From Litomosoides sigmodontis (taxonomy: Eukaryota > Nematoda > Chromadorea > Rhabditida > Onchocercidae), in contig OY718805.1 of assembly GCA_963070105.1 (NCBI GenBank), forward strand, positions 7,412,501 through 7,476,500: DNA of 64,000 nt. The letters are read 5' to 3'. Positions 29,059 through 40,359 of this stretch are shown in pieces. The position numbers and the translations under genes are program-made. Under the pieces are notes generated by a model. That model did not search any database. It saw only the letters and a program-made list of their open reading frames with translations, and was not told the DNA's origin. Position 1 is the stretch's first letter, and each line of letters begins with the position of its first letter.

Positions 29059-30775
29059 ATGTCGATGGCAGTAGGGTGTGAAAAGGAGGATTTGGAGCAG
29101 CGACATTTGCGCCAATTAACAGTTGTTGCAGTTGCATTCTCAACAGTAGCCGTTATTGCTGCAGTAATTACTCTACCTGCACTGCATTCTTATGTGCAAT
29201 CACTTCATAGTCATATTACTGATGAAACAGAATACTGCAAGGTAAAGTTTCTGCTCTCCGCTGTACATAGCAATAGTAAGGAAGTTAAATATATCAGAGT
29301 GAAATAAATCACGTTTTCCTTGCCGTTTGATTCACCAATAAACAGATAGCTCACGTGCACCTAAACATTCCACGTGCACATGCGTGCATTAGTCACTAAG
29401 TATTGCTGAGGGACATAACCGTACTCATAAGTGACCATCTTGATCTTCCTTAGTTTCTTTATTTTTATGATTTTCAATAACTGGTAATTTTGAATTACAA
29501 CAAATTGTACAAGTTTCTAAGTAACATTATCGAAAGACAGAAATTTTGATCGAAAAGAATTTGCAGTCGCGCTCACGTAATATGCTTGCCGAAATGTCTG
29601 GATTGCAACTGGCAAGTGTCCGACGTTTAAAACGTGAATGGATGTTTGGTCATTGGGTGTCAAGTGAAAAAAGTAAGCAGGGACACGAACATACTACTGC
29701 TTCTGTAATTAATGCAGAATTGAATGTTTGCTGCACATGCAATCAGGTCAAATTAAACAACATATTGAATTACACAGTCATGATCACAGCTCAGAATGCG
29801 ATTTGATAGCGGGAAGAAAGGATACTGAAAGCCCAAATGAGTCACATTTTGCTGACAGTTTAATAATTTAGGGATCAGCAGGACTTGTTGGACCTGAAGG
29901 AGATCCCGGCAATGATGGTAAAGATGGAGTCAATGGCAAGGACGGAAAAAATGGCGCTGATGCTTATTTGAAACCAGCAGTCCATACCGATATTTGTCTC
30001 ATATGCCCTCCGGGGCGTCCTGGCGCATCTGGTAATATGGGACCGAAAGGTCCACCAGGACCAAAAGGTACACCAGGAGATCCACCAAAAGATGGAGTAC
30101 ATGGTGAAACGGTATGCATATTAAAGAATTTCAATCACTCTCTTTTTCATGAAATACTGTATAAAAATCACCATTATCAATTTGTGAAAAGAGGAATGTG
30201 TGAAGTTTATATGGAAAGACTATATCGATTGTTCAAGAAATTGTAGTAGTTAAAAAACTTGAAACTTCTTTCCATTACTGATTGTCAAAGCTGAACGATA
30301 CCTTTTAGGGCAAGCCAGGACAACCAGGAGCAATTGGAAGACCAGGAAGAGTTGGACCACCTGGAACTCGAGGCTCACCAGGACGAATTATTTACACGGC
30401 CGGATCACAGGGACCACCTGGCCTTCAAGGTCCACGAGGGCCAGTTGGTGCGAAAGGTATCCCTGGGCCAGATGGACAATCCTTCCCGGGACCTCCCGGG
30501 TTGCCCGGAGAGACAGGACAACTGGGACCAGAAGGACGACCTGGAAAAGCAGGTCAACATGGTGCCCCTGGTGAACCTGGAGAACGCGGTACATGCAAGC
30601 ATTGTAAACGTACGTTTTATCTCAATTGTTTATTTGAGCATTCTAAACGCCTTTAACTCATCGGAATATCATACTTTCATTTCAATTTTTTGTCCTTTTG
30701 GAATCTTTCTTAGCTATAATACTTGGATGACTGTACAATGCACTTTTAGCTCCAAGGATGCCTGCTGGATTCTAG
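29059..30775 (+). CDS. Cuticle collagen, nematode type
   Basis: A cuticle structural collagen secreted by the hypodermis. Five exons: 29059-29241, 29567-29746, 29872-30111, 30309-30609 and 30750-30775; phases (0, 0, 0, 1) close on 309 residues. It has an N-terminal membrane or signal-anchor segment (about 20-45), a basic cleavage site VRRLKR (about 79-84), a CCTC motif (about 116-119), a Gly-X-Y block, a spacer with C-L-I-C, then a long Gly-X-Y region broken by GRIIYTAG, and a tail CKHCKPPRMPAGF. Exons 1, 4 and 5 match the lengths of the divergent collagen exactly (183, 301 and 26 bases), so the two arose by inverted duplication. The ATG follows a strong 3' splice site (AG at 29044-29045), suggesting a spliced-leader acceptor. 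One triplet irregularity is seen (GDPPKDG). Confidence 0.93.
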
Positions 30776-31692
30776 CACCGCAACCGTAATCAGTATTGGT
30801 GTTGACACCAAATCATCATTACCTGAAACAGTCTAATACCTCTCCTCTCATTTTGTAAATATTGTTGATTCCTTAAAACATTTTCATAATCGTTATTTAA
30901 ATAAAATACTTTGAAAAACTAACATGCGAGAGTAGGAGTAATACGGACAGATTTTTAACTTATCACCAACATTCTAGATACATAATAGCACCAGGAATAA
31001 AGCCATTGATTAAAAAGATAGTTACATCAATTAATGTTAATGGACAATGGAGTAAACATGAATAACATTATTACGCAATAAGGCCTAAACTACCTGAATT
31101 TAAGTGTTACTTCCCAATCTTCAAAATTCAGATGTTTACTGCTCCATTCATTTCTGCAATTGCTATCCCACAAGTTAGCGCAAAATTCTATCTTATGGTC
31201 ATGCAGAACACTTGTTTTTTTACTATTTTATTTAATATTTTTAATCAAATACTAGCGAAATTCAAAAAAAATTGAAATAACTGCACTAATGACGATGTCA
31301 TGTGACGTCAAATTGAAGTTATTTTATAACGCTTATTTTGAAAGCAAAAAATTTTTTAACCCACAACACATGTTTTTGAAACAATGAATAAAAATTTCGA
31401 AAACTGCTGTCTGATCCTTCAACTATGACTTCATTTTTAATTAAAAGTGATAAGGCGCTATCGGAAAAAATATTGAATGCAGAAGTGGAAACACGCTTGT
31501 TTCAGTGTTTGAAGATAATTATAAATCCATAAAAGTATAAAAGTATATGAAAAACCTAAAAGTATATGAAAAAAAAGTGACTGGAAACGATCCAATTTAT
31601 CGTTTCTTTATGAAATAATAAATAAAATAATCTTTACATATTGCAACCACAACAGTGACGCCATATTTTTTTCAACAAATTACATCAAACCT
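30776..31692. other. Intergenic between convergent genes
   Basis: The collagen (+) and the decarboxylase (-) run towards each other here. Apart from the collagen poly(A) signal nothing was recognised; it should consist of the two 3' UTRs and a short spacer. Confidence 0.5.
30900..30905 (+). terminator. Poly(A) signal AATAAA for the plus-strand collagen
   Basis: A perfect AATAAA lies 125 bases after the stop codon of the collagen ending at 30775. Confidence 0.6.
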
Positions 31693-34653
31693 TTACCTTA
31701 TTTCCTCTAACATTGGTCCAGCTCCCACGCAACTGAGAAAAATATCCTTGACAGCACCTTCCATCGGTTCAATCTCTTTATTCTCCTCGCCATGCATAGA
31801 TTCGAACAACACCAAATTTTCCTGTTCCTTTTCTATCAAACTTTTCAAATTTTGGTATTCACATGCAGCAGAACACCTTGTTACCTGTTCTGTAAATTAA
31901 TTCACTTAAAAAGAAGTTGCTCAGTAATTCAAATAAAAAGTAAAAGCTGAAGTCTCGTGATGCTTCACAAAAATTAATAGTTGACAAATTTACTGCGGCA
32001 ATTACTAAATGATCTCTTGCACTATAGAATGCTCGACAAATTGACATTTTATGCATTAAAAAATCAAATATCAAAACATACTAACATAATTCATTCATTA
32101 CTGCATAATGATTTTACTAACGATAGTTTCAGACATTTCTTGCATTACCAAACTGAGAATTTCATAGTGTCGAACTTAACCTATACCCTGAATTTGTTTT
32201 TTTAATAAGGTTGTGTTTTTTAGTCAAATTTCCAGTGTATTTCTGGCCTACTTGACTTCTCTTGAAACGTCATAAGCCACTAATAGCAAGAGAATTTCAG
32301 TACAATCTAACGTAGTTTTCATAGATTTGTGTCGTACTAAAAATGACATGAAATTGAGCAAATTTTGGTAAAATTGTTGAACTTCTTTGTTGGATTGAAA
32401 GCTAAATTTGAAGAAAGCTTATATACCTATGAGGTTAGACTGTAACTTGCAATATTTCTTGATAGCAGCCAGAATTAATGGCACGTTAACAGATTCCAGA
32501 AATAAACAGCAGTTCGGACCAGCATCAAATGTGTAGGCCACTTTCGTACTTTTGAAGTGCCTATTCAAAGCATGAATAAGTCTCATAAAATACCAAGAAT
32601 TGTCGTTCAAGTACTGAAAGCTATTCGTTGCAGTCACTTCTGTAACTTGTCAGAAATTTCACTGTCCTTTAATTTTATTCAGTGCTTAAAAGCTATGAAG
32701 TTGCAATTGTGCCAAACAATGCATTATTTTTTATTTTTTGGATTCAAATTATTGAGAATTCACAAGAGTGATTTAAAATTTGGCAATTCAGTACCTCTTC
32801 TCGTTACCACAAACTTTGTTCCTAATTCTCTTTGTAATATTTTTTAAACGTAATTTTAAAAAAAACTGAAAAAGTACTCTGAGAGATGGCATGGTATCCA
32901 TACACAAAGCATGCAATTGTCCACTATCCGTCATTACTACTTTCGCAAATTCTGCGAAATCTCTATCGCGAAAGGCATTCTTTAACCTGCAATACTTCTG
33001 CCAAGATATTCGCAAATAAAGCACACCGTAGACAACAATTCGACCAAAATTTGTAGCAATCAAACAAAGTTTACTTCATAATTAAAAAAATATCTTAAAT
33101 ATACTTCGCTATTTGTTCAGGCACAATATCCATCCTAGCTTGCAATAATTTTGAAGTTTTAACAGTCAACTGCATTCCACTAGAACTACCAACTTTCTTT
33201 GCATCATGTGAGGTTACCAAAATTAACGACCTCAAACTCGGCCAGTAATCTTCTGGGAAAACCGTCTGAAAAAATTTATTTGATACAATAGTCCCTTAAA
33301 ATCCCTCGTTTCTGAACAAAAAAATTAGAAAAGCGATAAAAATTGAAAAATAAGCAAACTTCACAAATACAGTCGGCACCATCTTCTGAAATACCAGCTT
33401 TCCAATGCACAAGACCACTTAAGATACTTCGGCATGCACTTCCAGAACCTGAATACCTACCTTGTGATCATTTCAAAAGTACTATAAACCTGACTAAATT
33501 CATGATTTATTTTAATCAGAAAACTATGCTTTTTCTATATGAGTAATGCATTCAAATTATTGTTCCAACGTAATTACAATGAAATTGATTATTCCGAATA
33601 TATAGTGATTTAACTCAAACTGGGAAAAAACATAATAGTATAGCATACCCACCCATTCTAGCAACACGAATAATGTCGTTGATAGTTAACTGGTAAATAT
33701 ACCCAAGACCATATGCAATAGCTGCGAAACCAGCCGCTGAAGAAGCAAGTCCTGCTTGAATAGGAAAACTTGTTTCCGAGACAATCTGAAACAACCAAAC
33801 GTAAACGATTTTGAATCAAATTCATCACATCAAATAAAAAAGAAAATATAACAATTAAGGAAACAAAACTTCGTGAAAAGTTGTAGGAGCAGAAAATATT
33901 TCTCGGCGTATAGTCCGTAATCACAAAACTTTCAAAAGAAAAATTTGTGCCTGAAATTTCAAATTCTCGTAATGAAAAAAGAAAATTACTTCAAACTTGC
34001 TGAAGTAGTCTTGCTTCCTTGATTTTATTTCTGATGCAATGGAACGTTTTCGAATTAGCCTTCTCACTTCCTTGAATTGAATTTCTTTTGCTTTCACAAT
34101 AAGATTCCAAAGTTTATGGACAAAAATCAAACAAAAACCAATAATCTTACTTTAAAACACCGAAGAAACCCTGGATGCTTTGAAAAACAAATATTTGAAC
34201 CATTTATTGACACGGAATCCGTCTTAATCGATGATCCTATCCGTACTATCGTTTTGGCGCAAACATCATTGACAGAAAGTGAGATGGAATCGTTCAATGG
34301 AAGCATAAGGTCCTACAAATACACAATTTCTGTTCGCATATCTTAATAAATCGTTTAAAGCTTGTATAGTATTGGATAGAGGAAGCACTAGCGTCTTTCT
34401 TTTCAAACTAAACATTTACGAGCATTTCTGCTAGGAAATTTGTAAACATTAACATATGTGCTAAACTTCTGCCATTAATAATTAAAGCCCACGCAAATAC
34501 GATAAAACATTATCACATCAAATGATTGTTTGCAATATCAGTTTAAACAAATACTTCATTCCTTTTCCCCCAGTATTTCACCAGTGCTATATTGATTGGT
34601 GCTATGACTTTGACCTCCCGCACATAATCAGCATTAGCACCAACTGCGCTCAT
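31693..34653 (-). CDS. MVD: Diphosphomevalonate decarboxylase
   Basis: Catalyses ATP-dependent decarboxylation of mevalonate 5-diphosphate to isopentenyl diphosphate, the last step of the mevalonate pathway that feeds dolichol, ubiquinone side chain and prenylation. Nine minus-strand exons: 34555-34653, 34151-34312, 33990-34070, 33653-33785, 33360-33448, 33105-33265, 32878-32986, 32427-32613 and 31693-31889. Phases close on 405 residues, near the animal length of 400. Signatures in order: NIALVKYWGKRNE near the N-terminus, the GHMP ATP-binding motif FPIQAGLASSAAG, GSGSACRS with its substrate-binding Ser and Arg, a GSSSGMQ stretch, and YTFDAGPN with the catalytic Asp. The third exon (EVRRLIRKRS to KFE) has several possible acceptors; the one used keeps the frame and fits the family. 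The stop codon TAA lies immediately after AGG at a donor-like GTAAAG, so a further exon is not needed. Divergent neighbour: the J protein 489 bases away. Confidence 0.96.
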
Positions 34654-35142
34654 CGGAATCAAAACTCGTAGTTTAGGATGCAGCTGCACCTCAAAACCAC
34701 GAATTCATTAAAGATGGAAGCATAAAACAAAAAAAAACAAAAGAACAAGAAAGGTTAATCTCGAGATAACGATGATAAATAATGATAAACATCGATGACT
34801 GAGTGCCCTGCTTAATGATATCATCAAGCCCGTTATCACCACTTTAGCAAACTCCTTTCACTTTGAGATTTCATTTATTTCATAGATAATGGCATGCAAC
34901 GGATATCATTAAGGGTTTGTGGGTGGATTGCCATTGGATTTTCCCGCACTGCGAGAACGTTTCGGAGTTTTCCTTTTTTTCTTTCATGATAGTAGACCTG
35001 CAAACAGTTAGACTCTCATAGGTTTACTTCGTTTTCATGAAATTATTCATAAGAATAATGAATCATAGTGCATTTATTTATCAGTGCGAACCTATATTGT
35101 AAGTAATTTCAAGATGGAAAATTTCTCGAAATTATTCTAGGA
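34654..35142. promoter_or_regulatory. Bidirectional promoter region, MVD and J-protein genes
   Basis: A 489-base spacer separates two divergent start codons, so both promoters must lie within or overlap it. It contains a string of ATGATAA-type repeats near 34770-34790 and a strong 3' splice site at 35139-35140 just before the right-hand ATG. No TATA box stands out. Confidence 0.5.
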
Positions 35143-36563
35143 ATGCCATTTAATAGTGATGCGAAGCGTCTCTTTGGTACAACAGATCTTTATCAAATTT
35201 TACAGTTGAACGGATCGAAATCAAAGCGAAAAGATTATAGCGAAACAGACAGTAAGTTTATTTCGTAATTAATGCACAGACTATCAGTATAAGTAATACT
35301 TTGAGTCAAAGTGATTGACTTTATTAACTGTGCAAAGAATAAATAAATGCATTTATTAGGAGTTACTTTTGATGGATTCGATGCTGAGTAGAAGTAAAGT
35401 AAGCAAGAGGAGAAAGTGAGGAAAATGAAAGAGTTATCTTAAAAAAATCTTTTATATAAATTTTTGTATAATTTCGAACACTAAATATAGTATACTGGAC
35501 ATTGCTGGAATCTTCCTGTAGATTCGTTGCTTTCTGAATTTGTTTGTTCAATTACTTGATTATTTTCAGTTAAAAAGGCGTTTTTCAAGCTCTCATTGCA
35601 ATTTCATCCTGATCGTTGTGATGATGAGACAAAAAAGATACAAGCAACAGCGAAGTTTCAGATTTTGAATCAAGCGTATGCTGTTCTTAGTGATAAACAA
35701 AAGAGAGCTGTTTATGATGAAACAGGTGTTTTCTTGCCTTCCTCTTTCTCACGTCTTTTTGAATAATATAATTTCCCGTGACGTCATTTATCATTGATTA
35801 CAGGGATCGCGGATGGCGTTGAAGTTTGTGGTGATGATGTGGATTGGCGTGATATATGGAAACTGATATTTAAGGAGGTAACAGAGAAGGACATCGAAAA
35901 TTTCATACAAAAATTCAGAGGTTTAGTGGAGCATTCTCTTATTACTTCCTTCGCTCTACGGCTATGAAATTAGTGCGTATGAAAGTGAAGTCACTTTAAT
36001 GTGGTAAGCAATGTGGTAAGCATATATGGGGCATAAATCTTTGTAATCGTGACAGCGTATTTTAGAATCTGGCGAAGAACGTGATGCAGTTAAAGAAGCT
36101 TACATAAAGTGCGATGGAGATATGGGAAAAATTCTACATGATGTTATTGGTGTCACTTATGAAGATGAAGAGCGTTTGCACAAGATGATATGTGATATGA
36201 TTGAATCTGGAGAATTAGAAGCAACTCAAAAATTTGTTGCTGAACCAGAAAAAAAGAAAGCTAGGCGTCGTAGAGCAGCAAAACGTGAAGCAGAGGTACA
36301 TCCTTAGCTGATGTTTTTACATCCATTATCAGTTGAAGAAGTGTCTTAATTGATTTTAAAAGTATTGCAACGTTTTTCCTTTTTAAAAATTTTTAAAGGA
36401 AGCAATGAAGATGTTAAAAGAAACTCAAAGAAGTGAAGGCACTACAGATCTCATCGCTGCCATTCAAAATCGGCAACGAAAGAATCTCGCATCATTTGAC
36501 CAATTTTGCGATTCTTTAGCCGCGAAGTATGCGACGAAGAAAGCGAGGAAGACGAAGAAGTGA
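35143..36563 (+). CDS. DNAJC9: DnaJ homologue subfamily C member 9 (DNAJC9-like)
   Basis: A J-domain co-chaperone; vertebrate DNAJC9 stimulates HSP70 and also binds histones H3-H4 in the nucleus. Five exons: 35143-35251, 35570-35725, 35804-35920, 36066-36295 and 36399-36563; phases close on 258 residues against about 260 in the human protein. The J domain opens with DLYQILQL (about 15-22) and carries the HPD motif (QFHPDRC, HPD about 49-51), followed by FQILNQAYAVLSDKQKRAVYDETG. The middle has the family pattern DWRDIWKLIFKEVTEKDIENF. The C-terminal part has a GDMGKILDV-like segment and a strongly basic tail (KKKARRRRAAKRE and KKARKTKK) that fits nuclear targeting. The ATG follows ATTCTAG by two bases, a likely spliced-leader acceptor. 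Confidence 0.95.
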
Positions 36564-37469
36564 ATATATATATATGGATTTTTTTTCAGATGTTATTTGT
36601 ATTGTTTTAAACTTTGTTATTCTCTGTTAATTTTTCGACGATTAGGTGCTTGATGTACGATACATCTGTGCATCATTTATGCAATTATTTTTCATAATTG
36701 GGTTCTGAGTTATCTTAAAGTTATTTAGAGTGCAGAGTGGTACCTCAGTCATACCGGTAATGATATTATTAGAACTAGATTAGTTTAAATATTCATATAA
36801 TTGTTGGAATTATACATGATGTATACATAGCTTTCGCTTTCTAATAGCAGAGCCATCATTAGCTGAAATCGAGGATACTGCCAATGGGTGTTTTAGTAGA
36901 GGAGATCTGATTTTTCTTCCTGTAATGATGATCTTTCCCACTCCCAAATCTTTCCCACATTCATTTCTTTGGACTTTTTTTTGGACCTTTCGTTTTTTTG
37001 TAAGCAACAGATAATCAAAAGTCGTTACGCTTTCATCGGTCGTATTACTTATGTTGTAAAATGGAATTCATACATATATGTGAGGTGGAGTAAAACTTCT
37101 GATTTTTATTCCAATATGTTTCTTGTGCCTTTAGATTTGCATATTGTTATTTCTTCAAAACTCACACTTGGACGGTTTAGTTTTTAAGTTTAAGTTTTCG
37201 TTGGTCCTATTAAATTGGTCTTTTCTGTGCTATGTTTTACTCCAACAACAACTACTATTACTCCTACTAACTGTGGTGCACACATAGGTCGGAACAAGAG
37301 GTACCAGTATGTTATCAAACGTCTATTCTGGCTCTGGTATTTTCAATTGGATATTGGCGAATGGATAAGTTTGGTTATTTTGTTGAACTAAGCTCGATCG
37401 ATCTGTGTGAGGAACGGTCTTGCTCGCTCTTTTCGAAATCTTGGGTGTTTGAATGAACGAGTCAAGAGT
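36564..37469. other. Intergenic between tandem genes
   Basis: Same-strand spacer of about 0.9 kb between the J-protein gene and the glucuronosyltransferase. It holds a short TA run after the stop codon and no recognised exon. The frame of the next gene is open back to 37407 but has no upstream ATG. Confidence 0.5.
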
Positions 37470-39466
37470 ATGCTGGATGAAAAACTTATTTTTAAAATTA
37501 TATGTGCCGTGGGGCTATTTTTTATTGCACAGATAGCAGTTTTTTGGATTCAGCTGCAAAATTTGGATGAAAAGAAATTTATGCTTGTTGCGGAAATTGA
37601 TACTTTACTGAGGAAGCGGGAAGAATTGAATAAGAAGATTTGGATGCAGGGAAAGGAAACCTATCGCATGGAGGAGAAGTTCCAGCGAATCGATAGTTTG
37701 TTAGTTCTCGTATTTCGTTTTGTTGTTTTGTTGAGAATTAGGATGAAGAATTTTAGGTTTGCTTTAGTTTTAGAATGGAACATTTCTCTTGAACTACCGA
37801 TTTTTCGATTTTTTGAATATAAGTATAATACTTTTTTTGTAGCTATACTTTTTATGAAGTCTTACAATGCTCTTTCAGAGTTCGTGATCGGTTACCACTA
37901 GCAGAAATGCGTAAGGACCTCCCATTTATTTATTTTATAACACCAACATACCGAAGGCCAACACAAAAAGCGGACCTTGTACGCTTAGCGCAAACGTTGG
38001 GTATGTTACTGGCCTGCTTTGTGTAGTTTGATATGTCTTCGACTATATCCATACACTTTTGTATTTTCAGAATTTGTTAAAGCATTTCAGCGTATGTTCC
38101 AAATTTGTACTGGATTGTAGTGGAAGATGCTAATAACACATCTCCATTCATTACTGAAATTCTCGAACGATATCGCATTAAATTCGCCCACCTTTATGCG
38201 CTCACACCTCCAAAAAAGAAACCAAATGAAACAGATCCAAATTGGAAAATTGCGCGAGGAATTGTTCAACGAAACAAAGCTCTCATGTGGTTGAGGTGTT
38301 CCAACTTTATTCAGCAGCGTTTATTCATTGATATATAAGCAGTGCCTTCTGATCAAAGAATAGCTTAGCACGAAATTCAGTTTTTTTGATTTCGATCTTA
38401 TTTTATTAACTACTTTTCATAAGTTTTTTTTAAAAGGATTCTCTTTATTCACACGTAATTCTGAACAATTAAAAGATTAATAATTCGAGGAAGTTTGATA
38501 AAAAATAATATAGGCATTTTGAAACTTCGTTCGAAATTGGACTATGTCATGAAATTTTTACTAAACATTGGAAAATTTTCTCGTTTTCATTTAGCATATT
38601 TTCGTTGCTGATATTGTTGTTTGCTGTAAATGTTATTGAAAGATGAAAATGCAAGAATCTAGCAGTGCTTTGAAATACCGTTCATTGTATTTTAGGAGGA
38701 ATTTAGATAGGTCGAAAAGAGGAGTTGTATATTTCGGTGATGATGACAATACCTATGATTGGAGATTATTTGACGAGATGCGATCCATAGAGAGAGTCGG
38801 TGTGTGGCCAGTTGGTCTGGTTGGAGGATTAATTGTTGAAACAGCTGTGCTTTCAGAAGGTAATTCATTTGCATATTGCAGTTATTTTAAATTCACTAGA
38901 CGGTTGAGATTTGTTAATTTTTGGGAACTTTTTTATATATGTTCATATGTACATGTATGTATCTGTTATTTTATTCCTTGCATTTTACTTGATTATTAGC
39001 TTTTCTTTTTCCATTATTCCATTCGTCTATTTTGATTTTATTTGGATTTGGCAGGCAATAATGTATCATTCAATTCACTGTGGAAACCAGATCGGCCATT
39101 TCCTGTAGATATGGCTGCATTTGCTGTCAATTTATCACTGGCGCTTAATGCTAATGCATCGTTTACATATGATGTGCCTCGGGGTTATCAAGTTTGTTTA
39201 TTAATCTATGTCACTTTTATTCAGTATGTGTATACCACTACATTTGCGAACATCTTGATAGTTAAATAGGAAAATATTTTTTGCAGGAGTCTCACTTTCT
39301 TACTTCTTTGGGTTTGACAAGAAACGATCTTGAACTGAAGGCTGATGGTTGTACAAAGGTGTACGTTTGGCACACCCGAACAGAACGAACTGTGCTTTCA
39401 CAGCGCGAAAGATTGAAATTTTTGCGAGGCACACTGAATGGTGTAGAAAGTGATGCGGTCTACTAG
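37470..39466 (+). CDS. sqv-8: Galactosylgalactosylxylosylprotein 3-beta-glucuronosyltransferase (B3GAT family)
   Basis: A Golgi type II membrane enzyme that transfers glucuronic acid from UDP-GlcA to galactose; in the GlcAT-I branch it completes the tetrasaccharide linker of chondroitin and heparan sulphate. Six exons: 37470-37699, 37879-38000, 38091-38295, 38696-38859, 39055-39191 and 39287-39466; phases close on 345 residues. A short cytosolic tail is followed by a membrane segment at about 6-27 and a coiled stem rich in Glu, Lys and Arg. Catalytic motifs: [19 protein letters not shown], the DXD-type metal site [16 protein letters not shown] (about 200-215), [22 protein letters not shown], and WHTRTERT near the C-terminus. 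The start used is the first ATG in the open frame. Nematodes have several paralogues of this family, so the match to sqv-8 (linker enzyme) rather than a glct gene is likely but not proven. Confidence 0.93.
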
Positions 39467-40359
39467 TTACTTAAATATTTTGTTATTTCTTTAGCATTTC
39501 ATGATTCAGCATTTCAAAGTTGGTTGCATTGTTTTTCTGCTTTTTATTACACCATCATACACATTAAGTCATTTATAGATCATATCAGCAAAAGCATTCC
39601 ATATCTGTGCCGTAAGTCCAATACTTATATTATTTACCTGTAATTCGTAACTTAAACCTGTGGAGGTGAATTAATCATGGCATGTGTATAAGTTGATCAT
39701 AACCAAAGAGGACTTCACTGAACTCTTGACTTGGACAGGTTCCGAGAAAAAATTTGAAGCAGTATTCTATTTAGAGGTCGTCATTTAACAAGTCTTTCCG
39801 TCTAATTTGCATAAGTTATTGATGATAGTGTATTGGATGAATGTATGGCGTAATTTAGTTGATTATTTGGTACATATTTCAGGATAACATTGTACGTATA
39901 GGTGTCTTTTGATTGACTCACACCTTGTATTTTTTTCATCATATTACTGCATTAGCAATATATTGTTTTTTTAGTTTATTAGCATGCTAGTCTTGCTTCT
40001 GTTTGAGGAAAATTAGATACTTTGAAACAAATGGGAAAGTGCATGTATTTTTGTGCCCTCCAGGGTCGTATCGATCAAGAAGTTTACACAACTTTGTGGC
40101 AGTTACTCAAGCTTTCCCTTTTGTGGTATAACAGAGCTGATAAATGGTGTGTTAGACTTACTTGTGATAAAATAATGATTTCCTAAAGTGGTTTGCAATT
40201 TTTTGCCTTAACTGTAACATATTACAAATGGAGGTATTTGTACTCTTTATAGGGATTTCTTTCAAATAAGTTTTCCTTTGGGCAATTACATTTATAATTG
40301 ATCCTAAATCTGTATGTTTCTCATATAAGATTTGGAAAAAAATTTAAGTTTTGCAGAGT
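39467..40359. other. Intergenic between tandem genes
   Basis: About 0.9 kb of non-coding DNA between the glucuronosyltransferase stop and the YJU2B-like start. It ends in TTTTGCAG four bases before the next ATG. No other exon recognised. Confidence 0.5.
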
